A DNA stretch of 64,000 nucleotides, from contig NCIJ01000006.1 of assembly GCA_002282015.1 (NCBI GenBank), forward strand, positions 27,162-91,161, written 5' to 3'. Below, one piece after another: positions 9,571-18,974 of the stretch; within the stretch, counting starts at the first letter, position 1; each line of letters starts with the position of its first letter. Source of the DNA: Sulfuricurvum sp. 17-40-25 (GTDB lineage Bacteria; Campylobacterota; Campylobacteria; Campylobacterales; Sulfurimonadaceae). The position numbers and the translations under genes are program-made. The notes under the pieces were generated by a model that had not been told where the DNA came from, did no database searches, and worked only from the letters and a program-made list of their open reading frames with translations.

Positions 9571-10432
9571 AATTTTAGTCACTGGTGAAAATGGACAATT
9601 AGGAAGTGAGTTAAAAGAACTAAGTGTTTTGTACCCGCAATATCAATTTACCTTCACTGACCGTAATACTCTTGATCTCACTAATCTTTGTAAGATAGAA
9701 GACTATTTTGACGATAAACACTTTGACAGTATTATCAACTGTGCCGCCTATACGGCTGTAGACAAAGCCCAGTCCGAAGAAGACCTCGCTAATACTATCA
9801 ACCATCGCGCGGTTTCATTACTTGCAAAAATAGCGAAAAAGAAAACTATTTCCCTAATCCATATCTCAACCGATTACGTATTTGATGGACAAAACTATCG
9901 CCCTTACATCGAAACGGATCCAACCGATCCACAAGGAGTGTATGGTCGTACCAAACGAGATGGAGAAAATGCTATTCTTGAAGCATCTCCTCACAACAGC
10001 ATTATCATTCGTACCTCATGGGTTTATTCGAGCTTTGGTAATAACTTTGTTAAAACCATGCTCCGCTTAGGCAAAGAACGCGACAGTTTAGGCGTCATTT
10101 TTGATCAAATAGGTACCCCGACTTATGCACGTGATTTGGCAAAAGCACTTTTAGATATTCTTCCTAAAATCAAAAATAATTCCCCTGAAATCTACCACTA
10201 CAGTAATGATGGGGTTACCAGCTGGTATGACTTTGCGTCAGTTATCTTTGAACTCTCGAAAATTAATTGTCATGTGAATCCAATCACCGCCGAAGAATAC
10301 CCTCTTCCTGCCCCTAGACCCCATTACAGTCTGCTGAATAAAGCAAAAATAAAAAATGACTTCGGCATTACCATTCCATATTGGAAAAATAGTCTAAAAG
10401 AGTGTATTGAACTATTAGGAGAAAAACTATGA
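9563..10432 (+). CDS. rfbD: dTDP-4-dehydrorhamnose reductase
   Basis: NAD(P)H-dependent last step to dTDP-L-rhamnose. The Rossmann motif GENGQLG is at residues 8-14, and the SDR active pair YxxxK is Tyr127/Lys131 (VYGRTKRDGE). The open frame extends upstream to 9461, but the family start [11 protein letters not shown] is the ATG at 9563, inside the end of rfbC; the extra upstream residues would be unrelated. The length is 289 aa. It overlaps rfbB by 4 bp. Confidence 0.95.
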   Translation: MRKILVTGENGQLGSELKELSVLYPQYQFTFTDRNTLDLTNLCKIEDYFDDKHFDSIINCAAYTAVDKAQSEEDLANTINHRAVSLLAKIAKKKTISLIHISTDYVFDGQNYRPYIETDPTDPQGVYGRTKRDGENAILEASPHNSIIIRTSWVYSSFGNNFVKTMLRLGKERDSLGVIFDQIGTPTYARDLAKALLDILPKIKNNSPEIYHYSNDGVTSWYDFASVIFELSKINCHVNPITAEEYPLPAPRPHYSLLNKAKIKNDFGITIPYWKNSLKECIELLGEKL

Positions 10433-11451
10433 AAACCATTTTAGTCACCGGATGTGCCGGATTCATCGGCAGTAATTTCGTCCCCTATTTTTTAGCAAAA
10501 TATCCCGATATCCGTCTTATCAATCTTGATTTACTCACTTATGCTGGAGATATGGAAAATCTTTTCGATGCACCACAAGGTGATCGTCATATCTTCGTAA
10601 AAGGGGATATTTGCGATCGTCCTTTAGTAGAATCACTTTTTAATCAATATGATATTCGTGGTGTCATTCACTTTGCAGCTGAGAGTCATGTTGACAACTC
10701 TATTAAAAACCCTGGTGTGTTTATCCAGACTAATGTCAACGGAAGCTTTACTCTCATCGATGTTGCCTATAAGTCATGGATGGAAAAACCTTTTGTCTAT
10801 AAGATAGGATATGAAGGATGCCGCTTCCATCATATCTCTACTGACGAAGTGTATGGAACCCTAGGTGAGACAGGTTTATTCACCGAAGAGACATCTTATG
10901 CGCCCAACAGCCCCTACAGTGCATCAAAAGCTGGAAGCGATATGATCGTTCGCTCATACCATCATACGTATGGAATGAACACTGTTATCACGAACTGCTC
11001 TAACAACTATGGTCCTAAACAGCATGATGAAAAACTGATCCCAACGATTATCCGAAAAGCATTCGCTGGTGAAAATATCCCAATCTATGGTGACGGTAAA
11101 AATATCCGTGACTGGCTGTATGTATTAGATCATTGCAAAGGAATCGATCTCGTATATAGTACTGGCCGTAGCGGAGAAGTGTATAATATTGGCGGGCGTA
11201 ATGAGCGTAACAACAATCAGATTGCTGAACGTATTTGTACACTCCTTGATACCATAAAACCTAAATCAGACGGCACAAGCTATCAGAGTCTCATCACCTA
11301 TGTCGAAGACCGCGCTGGACATGATCGTCGCTATGCCATTGATGCTACCAAGATCGAAAATGAACTTGGGTGGAAAGCTCAAGAGACGTTTGATACGGGG
11401 ATTGTTAAAACGATTGAATGGTATTTGCAAAAATACAGCCAAAATATTTAA
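10429..11451 (+). CDS. rfbB: dTDP-glucose 4,6-dehydratase
   Basis: Second step of the rhamnose pathway: oxidation at C4 and dehydration of dTDP-glucose. NAD-binding motif GCAGFIGSN (residues 8-16), the catalytic region ISTDEVYGTLGE and the SDR motif YSASK are intact; length is 340 aa. Its product also feeds other dTDP-deoxysugars, but with rfbC and rfbD adjacent rhamnose is the likely end product. The GT9 gene begins 2 bp after its stop. Confidence 0.97.
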   Translation: MKTILVTGCAGFIGSNFVPYFLAKYPDIRLINLDLLTYAGDMENLFDAPQGDRHIFVKGDICDRPLVESLFNQYDIRGVIHFAAESHVDNSIKNPGVFIQTNVNGSFTLIDVAYKSWMEKPFVYKIGYEGCRFHHISTDEVYGTLGETGLFTEETSYAPNSPYSASKAGSDMIVRSYHHTYGMNTVITNCSNNYGPKQHDEKLIPTIIRKAFAGENIPIYGDGKNIRDWLYVLDHCKGIDLVYSTGRSGEVYNIGGRNERNNNQIAERICTLLDTIKPKSDGTSYQSLITYVEDRAGHDRRYAIDATKIENELGWKAQETFDTGIVKTIEWYLQKYSQNI

Positions 11452-11453
11452 AT

Positions 11454-12473
11454 ATGCCTATTTTAAAAGACGTTAAACGAGCACTTATTCTTCGATGCGG
11501 AGCATTGGGAGATCTTGTCTATGCTACTAGCGCCATTGATGCTCTCAAAGCCCAATATGGAGAAGATATTATCATCGACTTCATAACGACTCCAGGTACT
11601 GCTAAACTTTTTGAATTTGACCCTCGCGTAAATCAGACATTTCATCTAAAACACAAAAAGCTTCCTATTTGGCTTAGTCCGCAAAAGCGTGCTATCATTC
11701 GATCATCAAACCAAAAACCCTATGATTTATTTATCAATTTCGAAATGGGTAAACAATTTTTGTCTCTCTCTCAAGCCATCAATGCAAAACATAAAACTGG
11801 ATGGTTTTTTAGTAATCCAGACCTTTCCAATGTCACGCATATGGTTGATATTTGCAAATCTTTTTATGCGCCGGTCATTGCATCTGAAATACTGCAAGAT
11901 GCATCTCCCCGAATTATGGGTAAATCTTTTTCAGAAGTACAAAGCAAACTCAATCTCCCGGAGCAGTTTCTTGTTCTTAGCCCCAGTAATTCTCATAATA
12001 AAAAAAGTAGACTCAATCACCGCGCATGGCCCCAAACTCACTGGAAAAACCTTATTGCCCTACTGCCGCCAAAATTACCGGTTATCATGGTCGGAGGAAA
12101 AGGGGAAGAAGCATTTTTCGAAACAATCAAACCCTATCCATCTCAAGTTATCGATCTTGTCGGGAAAACATCGATCTCCGAAATGATTGCCATCATTGAT
12201 CAAGCAAAAGCTCTTATAGTTACCGATACAGGCACAGCACATATTGCCTCAGCTCTAAACACACCTATCTTTTGTCTTATCGGACCGACTCCGGCAAACG
12301 TAACCGGTCCCTATCAATCAAAGAAAAATAAAGTTCATATCATAACCCTAAATCTCCCCTGCTCTCCGTGCTATAAAACTGAAATAATGAAGAAATGTAA
12401 AGATAATATTTGCATGACACAAATTACACCTGAAATGGTTTTAACATCGCTAACATCAGCTAGTATAGTATAA
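11454..12473 (+). CDS. Glycosyltransferase family 9 (heptosyltransferase-like)
   Basis: A 339-residue GT-B fold enzyme of the ADP-heptose:LPS heptosyltransferase family. Evidence is the N-terminal RALILRCGALGDLVYATSAIDAL, with the conserved acidic residue after GALG, and the C-terminal donor-site block VTDTGTAHIASALNTPIFCLIGPT. The CSPCYKT segment near the end is common in the family. The start ATG at 11454 begins at the family N terminus; the frame is open 36 bp further upstream within rfbB. Its place after the rhamnose genes suggests a role at the O-chain/core junction, but acceptor and donor are unknown. Confidence 0.85.
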   Translation: MPILKDVKRALILRCGALGDLVYATSAIDALKAQYGEDIIIDFITTPGTAKLFEFDPRVNQTFHLKHKKLPIWLSPQKRAIIRSSNQKPYDLFINFEMGKQFLSLSQAINAKHKTGWFFSNPDLSNVTHMVDICKSFYAPVIASEILQDASPRIMGKSFSEVQSKLNLPEQFLVLSPSNSHNKKSRLNHRAWPQTHWKNLIALLPPKLPVIMVGGKGEEAFFETIKPYPSQVIDLVGKTSISEMIAIIDQAKALIVTDTGTAHIASALNTPIFCLIGPTPANVTGPYQSKKNKVHIITLNLPCSPCYKTEIMKKCKDNICMTQITPEMVLTSLTSASIV

Positions 12474-12505
12474 AATACATTCACCCTATTCCGGAGATAC
12501 ACCTA

Positions 12506-13333
12506 ATGCCTTACCCAAAATCAACTCTCATAATCTCCGTCTATAAAGATACCGATGCATTGGGATTTATCTTCGACAGTTTGGAGCGCCAAACACTATT
12601 ACCTGATGAGATCATCATCTCTGAAGATGGTGACTCGACTGAAATGGCAACCTATCTCGCCACTCAAAAAAACCGATTCCCTAACCTTGTCCATCTTACA
12701 CAAGAGGATGACGGATGGCGAAAAAATATCGCCATGAATAATTCTATCAAAGCGGCAACCAATGAATACCTTATTTTTATCGATGGCGACTGTATCCCCT
12801 ACAGCACTTTTATCCAAGGACATGTTGAAAATTCCCAAAAAGGGATTGTTCTTTGCGGCAAACGATTTGAGCTTGGCGCAAAATTCACCGATAAAATCAA
12901 AAATCATCAACTCACCATGCTAGATTTGGAAAAGAAATTTCTATGGCATTTACCATGGATGGTCAAAGATGGTGCTCGACACGTTGAAGAAGGGTTTTAT
13001 TTTCCATCAGGCAGTTTTTTAAGCAATAAAACCAAACGCTATGTTAACTACATAATCGGTTGTAATTTTTCGTGCTACAAAGAAGACTTTTTAGCCATTA
13101 ATGGTTTTGATGAGACCTATAGACTCCCTTCTGTAGGAGAAGACATTGATCTAGGATGGAGGTTCAGAGGGTTAGGGATAGAGCTCAAATCCTGCCGAAA
13201 TAATGCCTGCATGATGCACCTTTGGCATAAAAAACGGTTTGCACAAGAAGAAGGAATTATCAATAACAAGATTTTAAAAGTCAATTTTGATCAAAATCGT
13301 TTTGTATGTGAAAATGGACTTATCAAGTCGTGA
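12506..13333 (+). CDS. Glycosyltransferase family 2
   Basis: A 275-residue GT-A enzyme. It opens with the nucleotide-sugar motif LIISVYKDTDALGFIFDSL, has the metal-binding DxD as FIDGDC (about residue 93), and in the C-terminal half NGFDETYRLPSVGEDIDLGWR, the galactosyltransferase-C type acceptor segment. The same family is the source of the decayed gene near 19.7 kb. It lies 32 bp after the GT9 gene, with a CGGAG site upstream, and overlaps the next glycosyltransferase by 4 bp. The linked sugar cannot be deduced. Confidence 0.88.
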   Translation: MPYPKSTLIISVYKDTDALGFIFDSLERQTLLPDEIIISEDGDSTEMATYLATQKNRFPNLVHLTQEDDGWRKNIAMNNSIKAATNEYLIFIDGDCIPYSTFIQGHVENSQKGIVLCGKRFELGAKFTDKIKNHQLTMLDLEKKFLWHLPWMVKDGARHVEEGFYFPSGSFLSNKTKRYVNYIIGCNFSCYKEDFLAINGFDETYRLPSVGEDIDLGWRFRGLGIELKSCRNNACMMHLWHKKRFAQEEGIINNKILKVNFDQNRFVCENGLIKS

Positions 13334-14208
13334 TTAAAACTTCCGCCTGCGTAGTACTTTACAATCCAACAATTGAAGTTATTGAAAACGTCGCAACTTA
13401 TGCTAATAAAGTTGATGATTTCATTGTTATAGATAATTCGGATATTCAACAGCATGATATTATAAAAAATCTCAAAATCACGTATCCCAAGCTAATTTAT
13501 ATCAACAATCACGCCAATCTAGGGATTGCGACTGCACTGAATATCACTTGCGATACGGCCATCGCACAAAACAGTAATTGGATTTTAACGATGGATCAGG
13601 ATAGTAAATTTGTTAATTTTCAAGATTATCTTAACTGCCTTCATTCACTCGATGATACATCTGAAATTGCACTTTTAGCTCCAAATACAGGGAGATATCG
13701 GCCAGAAGACATTGAGACAAACAGTCATGATTGCACGTTTGAAGAACAATTTATTGTTATTACATCCGGTAATTTTTTAAATCTCAATCTTTTCAATAGT
13801 ATCGGAAGATTTGATGAGAACTTATTTATCGATGTTGTCGATTATGACTATTGTGCTAAAGTCAGACTAGCAGGATACAAGACACTCCTCTTTAAAAATA
13901 TTTTATTAGAGCATCAGCTGGGAATTTTACATAAACGCGAGAATTTATTAACAAGGAAAATCAAATATAAAATAGAGCATAGTCCGCAAAGAGCTTACTA
14001 TATTGCTAGAAACTATTTGTATCTAGCTCTCAAGTATCGTCAATCTCTCCCTCAAGAATTTGCTCTTTTGAAAGTTTTGAACATCATTTTCATCCATGAT
14101 GTCACTAAAATTCTCCTTTACGAAGATCAAAAATGGAACAAAATAAGCGCTAAATTTTTAGGTGCATATCACTTTATGATAGGTAAATATGGAAAATACA
14201 CCCTCTAA
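13330..14208 (+). CDS. Glycosyltransferase family 2, rhamnosyltransferase-like
   Basis: A 292-residue GT2 protein that starts at a GTG overlapping the previous stop (GTGA). The layout CVVLYNPTIEVIENV, then IVIDNS, then ILTMDQDSKF (DxD equivalent), and FDENLFIDVVDYDYCAKVRLAGYK, matches RfbF/WbbL-type rhamnosyltransferases. dTDP-L-rhamnose made by rfbABCD is the likely donor. The C-terminal part has a hydrophobic patch that could touch the membrane. The gene overlaps the next one by 20 bp. From here to about 19.6 kb the DNA is visibly more AT-rich than the surrounding housekeeping genes. Confidence 0.83.
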   Translation: MIKTSACVVLYNPTIEVIENVATYANKVDDFIVIDNSDIQQHDIIKNLKITYPKLIYINNHANLGIATALNITCDTAIAQNSNWILTMDQDSKFVNFQDYLNCLHSLDDTSEIALLAPNTGRYRPEDIETNSHDCTFEEQFIVITSGNFLNLNLFNSIGRFDENLFIDVVDYDYCAKVRLAGYKTLLFKNILLEHQLGILHKRENLLTRKIKYKIEHSPQRAYYIARNYLYLALKYRQSLPQEFALLKVLNIIFIHDVTKILLYEDQKWNKISAKFLGAYHFMIGKYGKYTL

Positions 14209-15121
14209 TATCGATATCTCATTCATAACGATCAATTACAATTCGTCACATCACACTATTACACTTATAGAGAGTATTATCACCCAAACTTCTACTAATA
14301 TTTCCTATGAAATCATTGTCGTGGACAACGCCTCAGAATTTGAGGACTATACTCATCTATATAACAACATCAGCCATTTGACTCAGGTTTCAATCATTCG
14401 TAACCGTATCAACAATGGGTTTGCCGGTGGCAATATGCTAGGTGTCAATTATGCTCACGGAAATTACTATTTTTTTATTAACAACGATTGTCACTTATTG
14501 AATGATTGTGCAATGATCATGAAAAAATTTATGGACGGCACCCCCAATATTGCTGCCGTAACTGCGAAAATAATGGATAAAAACGGCAATTTTTCCTCCT
14601 CATACAAGCAGTTCCCCTCCCCCCTCAAGCAATGGTTCGGAAATACGCTCCATCGATGGCTCTCTTCAAGTAACTTTCCAAGTAATAAAACGCTGTTAAA
14701 TACCCCTACAGCCGTGGAAGTTATCAGCGGCTCATGCATGTTTTTCAAAGCCGAAGACTTCTGTAGCATCGGGGGATTAGATACAGTTTTTTTTCTCTAT
14801 TGTGAGGAAGAAGATATCTGCAAGCGGGTCTGGGACAATGGTAAAGCAATCTATTTTCTCCCCGATGCAAAGGTTTTTCATATCGGTGGTGGAAGTTCTG
14901 CTCGTAGTCTGGCTTTGGAAAAAGAGTTTTATATCTCCTACACTCTTTTAATCAATAAACATTACACGTTTATTCCACGGTTATTAATAAAAATGGCCCT
15001 TCTGCTTAAACAGTTCCGGCGGATCTTTACTAAGAAAAATGGGGTATCTCTTTTTTTATTTACAGCCCGAAACACTCCAATACATGAAAGTTTACGTTAT
15101 AAACAGGCAGTAAGAGAGTAA
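14189..15121 (+). CDS. Glycosyltransferase family 2
   Basis: A 310-residue GT2 enzyme with N-terminal FITINYNSSHHTITLIESI, the block NGFAGGNMLGVNYAHG, the metal-site variant FINNDCHLL and a C-terminal FFLYCEEEDICKRVWDNGK segment. This pattern is typical of WbbL-type rhamnosyl- and related O-antigen transferases. It starts within the end of the previous GT2 gene and ends exactly one base before the MBOAT gene, so the polysaccharide operon is continuous. The specific linkage is unknown. Confidence 0.85.
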   Translation: MENTPSNIDISFITINYNSSHHTITLIESIITQTSTNISYEIIVVDNASEFEDYTHLYNNISHLTQVSIIRNRINNGFAGGNMLGVNYAHGNYYFFINNDCHLLNDCAMIMKKFMDGTPNIAAVTAKIMDKNGNFSSSYKQFPSPLKQWFGNTLHRWLSSSNFPSNKTLLNTPTAVEVISGSCMFFKAEDFCSIGGLDTVFFLYCEEEDICKRVWDNGKAIYFLPDAKVFHIGGGSSARSLALEKEFYISYTLLINKHYTFIPRLLIKMALLLKQFRRIFTKKNGVSLFLFTARNTPIHESLRYKQAVRE

Positions 15122-16597
15122 ATGTTATTCAATAGTTATGAGTTTATCTTTTTCTTCTTACCCATTAGCTTTGGAATATATTTTTGGCTCAATGCTAAAC
15201 GACTAACACAAGCGTCCAAAGGGTGGATGGTATTTGCATCGCTCTTTTTTTACTCGTGGTGGAATATTATCTATTTGCCTCTCATCCTTGGCTCTATTCT
15301 CTTTAATTTCGTCATAGGTTCAACTATTTCTAAGATGAATAGTCTGTATGTTACCCCAAAAAATAGAATCTCTAAGAAAACACTACTAACATTTGGCATT
15401 GTTGCTAATATCCTATTGCTGGGCTTTTTCAAGTATATGGATTTTTTTATTCTTAATGTCAATACTCTATTGAATACCCATTTGGATATGCTACACATAC
15501 TCCTTCCCTTAGGGATTAGCTTTTTTACCTTTACACAAATTGCTTATTTAGTAGATGCCTACCGCGATGAAGTAAAAGAGATGGATTATCTCAACTATAC
15601 CCTTTTTGTCACGTTCTTTCCACACCTCCTTGCAGGACCGATTCTTCATCACAAAGAGATGATGCCTCAATTTGATTCGCTCAGAAGTAAGGTACTCAAC
15701 TATCAAAATATTTCCGCCGGAATTTTTTTATTTTCCATCGGTCTGTTTAAAAAAGTTGTGATTGCAGATACATTTAGTAAATGGGCTAATGCTGGATTCC
15801 AAACTACCCAAGCCCTTAATCTTTTTGAAGCATGGGCTACGAGTTTGAGTTATACCTTTCAGCTCTATTTTGACTTTAGCGGCTACACCGATATGGCATT
15901 GGGTGTAGCATTACTGTTTAATATCAAACTTCCCATGAACTTTAACAGTCCTTACAAAGCCCTGAATATTCAAGACTTCTGGAGACGTTGGCATATGACC
16001 CTCTCCCGTTTTTTAAGGGATTATATTTATATTCCTTTGGGTGGAAATCGTAATGGAGAATTTCGTACGTACAGTAACCTCTTTACCGTTTTTGTAATCG
16101 GAGGGCTCTGGCATGGTGCAAGTTGGATGTTCATGGCATGGGGTGCTTTACATGGCCTTGCTATTATACTTCATCGTGCCTGGCAACAAATGGGAGGAAA
16201 AATGAACACCATCATTGCATGGTTCATAACCTTTAATTTTATCAATGTCACCTGGATATTCTTCAGAGCAGACGATTGGTCAAAAGCAAGCAATCTATTA
16301 AACGGTATGCTTGGAAATAATGGAATTATCCTACCAGAAAAATACACCCAATATTTTAAATCAGCTCATAACAATCATATGAGCTATGGAACAGTTTTCG
16401 AACATATCAATGGTAGTACACAAACTATTCTTTATATTATTGGAGGGTTATTAATCACTCTCTCTTTTCAGAATTCTATGATTCAATGGAATAATTTCAA
16501 ATCAACACCTTTTCAACTCATCTTTACCCTTGCACTTTTCATAACCGCTACTTCTATGATGTCCCGGGTTTCTGAGTTTTTATATTTTAATTTTTAG
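15122..16597 (+). CDS. MBOAT family O-acyltransferase
   Basis: A 491-residue polytopic membrane protein of the AlgI/DltB/PatA class, which moves acyl groups (usually acetyl) across the membrane onto extracytoplasmic glycans. It has about ten hydrophobic segments, the motif FPHLLAGPILHH (about residue 170), QDFWRRWHMTLSRFLRDYIYIPLGG (two pieces of the family signature) and the catalytic histidine in GGLWHGASWMFMAWG. The SGNH-type gene that follows 8 bp later is the usual partner. Together with the glycosyltransferases this suggests acylation of the O-chain or another surface glycan. Confidence 0.92.
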   Translation: MLFNSYEFIFFFLPISFGIYFWLNAKRLTQASKGWMVFASLFFYSWWNIIYLPLILGSILFNFVIGSTISKMNSLYVTPKNRISKKTLLTFGIVANILLLGFFKYMDFFILNVNTLLNTHLDMLHILLPLGISFFTFTQIAYLVDAYRDEVKEMDYLNYTLFVTFFPHLLAGPILHHKEMMPQFDSLRSKVLNYQNISAGIFLFSIGLFKKVVIADTFSKWANAGFQTTQALNLFEAWATSLSYTFQLYFDFSGYTDMALGVALLFNIKLPMNFNSPYKALNIQDFWRRWHMTLSRFLRDYIYIPLGGNRNGEFRTYSNLFTVFVIGGLWHGASWMFMAWGALHGLAIILHRAWQQMGGKMNTIIAWFITFNFINVTWIFFRADDWSKASNLLNGMLGNNGIILPEKYTQYFKSAHNNHMSYGTVFEHINGSTQTILYIIGGLLITLSFQNSMIQWNNFKSTPFQLIFTLALFITATSMMSRVSEFLYFNF

Positions 16598-16605
16598 GAA
16601 CCATC

Positions 16606-17700
16606 TTGTATATAAAGTTATCAAATCGGAAATTTGTTTCTTTTTTCCTTGTAATTATCATTACTTTTATCACCTATCATCTATTTATTTGGTACTTTTT
16701 AACCTCAAAGATATTTAATGCATCCCCATACTATATTGGGGATTTAGGTAGAATGAGCTACCAAATCGATTCACTATTCCCAAGAATTGAACAAGTAACC
16801 CTGCCTAATCGCCACTTCAATGATATCGATGAGAACAAGAGACCGATCGATCTTATTACCATAGGAGACTCATTTTCCAATGGTATGGGTTCCGGAACAA
16901 ATCCCTATTATCAGGATTATTTAGCTACTGCTCTAAATATCAATATTTTAAACATTCAAAACGTGGACAACAGTTTTGGATATATCGATACAATACGATA
17001 TTTACATAAAAATGGGTGGCTACGAAAAGTTCAAACTAAAGCCGTCTTAATCGAATGCGTTGCCAGAGAAACACTCAATCATGTTCCTAGTAAAAACAAT
17101 ACTTTTCAATTACAGCAACGCGATTTAAACGCAACACTATTTAAAACAAACTTCACAAGAGAATTCCCAAATACTCTGCCCATTAATACAGGAAATTACA
17201 AAGCCTCATATTACTATATGAAATACAAATATTCTATACATGCAAAAAAAGAGGTTTATAAATTTCCTCTTGTAACAAATCTCTTTTCCAGTAAAGACAA
17301 AAACCATCTTCTTGTCTATAATGATGACATAAATAATATCGATCAAATTACCGATAAAAGCGTTATACTATTAAATCACGAATTAAATCTTCTGTCAAAC
17401 GAATTAAAAAAAGATGGTATCACACTTCTTTTTATGCCTGTAGTGGACAAATATGATTTGTATTACAATTTTATAGAAAAAAATGATGATTATCCAAGAA
17501 ATCCATTTTTTACTTTACTAAGAAAACAACAAAAAAATTATGTTTTTGTAGATACAAAAGCCATTCTAATTCCAATGCTTGAAAAAAACATCTCAGATGT
17601 ATATTATCCAGATGATACCCATTGGAGCTTTAATGCATCGGAACAGATTAGCAAGAATAAGACTTTTACTTTTACTTTTTTAAGCAATAAAGGCATATAG
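16606..17700 (+). CDS. Membrane-anchored SGNH/AlgX-like protein, MBOAT partner
   Basis: A 364-residue protein with one N-terminal membrane segment (about residues 9-27) and a periplasmic domain. An SGNH-type serine motif ITIGDSFSNG lies at about residue 86, and the Asp-His pair appears late as YPDDTHWSF. Such proteins complete acyl transfer started by an adjacent MBOAT protein. The start is a TTG with an AGGAA site 5 bp upstream, while no ATG or GTG fits. The gene is very AT-rich. I do not recognise a named ortholog, so substrate and acyl group are open. Confidence 0.75.
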   Translation: MYIKLSNRKFVSFFLVIIITFITYHLFIWYFLTSKIFNASPYYIGDLGRMSYQIDSLFPRIEQVTLPNRHFNDIDENKRPIDLITIGDSFSNGMGSGTNPYYQDYLATALNINILNIQNVDNSFGYIDTIRYLHKNGWLRKVQTKAVLIECVARETLNHVPSKNNTFQLQQRDLNATLFKTNFTREFPNTLPINTGNYKASYYYMKYKYSIHAKKEVYKFPLVTNLFSSKDKNHLLVYNDDINNIDQITDKSVILLNHELNLLSNELKKDGITLLFMPVVDKYDLYYNFIEKNDDYPRNPFFTLLRKQQKNYVFVDTKAILIPMLEKNISDVYYPDDTHWSFNASEQISKNKTFTFTFLSNKGI

Positions 17701-18974
17701 TGACTTTAGCATTTCAACAGAAAAACTTTGATCCATCATTATATGCCAATTATCTTCTCATTGCATATGCCTTTTTTTTGCCTATATCACATAAGATAGC
17801 TTCTATCGTGATGCTTTTTTTTGCTTTATTTGTTCTTTTATCTGGAAATCTAAAAGAGCGTTTTAAAAATATCATAAATGACAAAATTATTATTGCGTTT
17901 ATTCTTTTTTATCTACTCCATTTTATTTGGTTAATTGGAAGCGAACACCTTCATTTTGCCTTACTCAAATTAAAAGAGTTTAAATACCTTCTCTATCTTA
18001 TCCCTATTGCCATGGTATTAAAAAAAGAATTTGTTCCGAAGATCCTCACCGGCTTTATATCAGCAATGTTTTTCAGTGAACTTGTCTCTTATTCGATGTA
18101 TTTTGGAATCACTATTCCGCTAATTCCGCTTAATACAAACGCAACGAATGTCCCGTTCATGGAATGGTACACTCAATACAGTGCTATTCTTTCCATAACA
18201 TTAGGGATTCTTCTTTATCAGCTTCTTACCAATAAAGATTTAAATTTTTATTTTAAAATTCTTTATACAGGCTTTTTTATCAGTGCATCCTTAAACATAT
18301 TTATCATTGCCTCCCGAATAGGGTATTCACTTTATGCTCTTTCAATTTTGACCGTTTTATTAATCATTTACAAACAACAGTTACTTAAAGTTTTACTGGT
18401 TGGATTTTTCATCATCATCTCTGGATACATTACAGCATACCTATCAAGTAATCTCTTTAAAAGTAGAGTTTCAGAAGCCATCAGTGATATAAAAATGATC
18501 TCTGAGGGGAAATTAGCAACTTCCTTAGGTGCTAGAGCTGGCTTTCATATTTATAGCTATAAGGTTATTAAACATCATTTACTCTTTGGAGTCGGCACAG
18601 CAGACCACATTGCTGTTGTTAGTCAAGCGATTTGTTCACAAGAGACTGATCCACAAAATGTTGAAGGGATAATGTGCAATATTAAAAGTGGCCATAATGC
18701 GAGTTTGCACAGTGAATATTTGGATACTATAGTACAATTCGGAATCGTAGGACTATTGATTTTTCTAAATATTTTTTACCAGATCTACCGATATGAGCAA
18801 AGCAATGGCCTTTTAAGAATGATACAGCTTGTAACGATCCCTATAATTCTTTTTGTTTCCATTGGGTCTATAATCTTTATCCATGCTGACATAGGAAAAA
18901 TATTTGTCCTATTGATAGCGTTAACACTCAGTATCAAACCTCATGACTCTACGTCCGCTCAACGCTCCAGGTGA
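17700..18974 (+). CDS. O-antigen ligase/polymerase family membrane protein
   Basis: A 424-residue protein with about ten to twelve membrane segments and the Wzy_C-type periplasmic loop (about residues 250-345), including RAGFHIYSYKVIKHHLLFGVGT and GHNASLHSEYLDTIVQFGIVG. This is the WaaL/Wzy superfamily: either the ligase joining O-chain to lipid A-core or the repeat polymerase; sequence alone does not separate these. It starts at GTG overlapping the previous stop by one base and its end overlaps the opposing acyltransferase gene by 26 bp. Confidence 0.82.
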   Translation: MTLAFQQKNFDPSLYANYLLIAYAFFLPISHKIASIVMLFFALFVLLSGNLKERFKNIINDKIIIAFILFYLLHFIWLIGSEHLHFALLKLKEFKYLLYLIPIAMVLKKEFVPKILTGFISAMFFSELVSYSMYFGITIPLIPLNTNATNVPFMEWYTQYSAILSITLGILLYQLLTNKDLNFYFKILYTGFFISASLNIFIIASRIGYSLYALSILTVLLIIYKQQLLKVLLVGFFIIISGYITAYLSSNLFKSRVSEAISDIKMISEGKLATSLGARAGFHIYSYKVIKHHLLFGVGTADHIAVVSQAICSQETDPQNVEGIMCNIKSGHNASLHSEYLDTIVQFGIVGLLIFLNIFYQIYRYEQSNGLLRMIQLVTIPIILFVSIGSIIFIHADIGKIFVLLIALTLSIKPHDSTSAQRSR

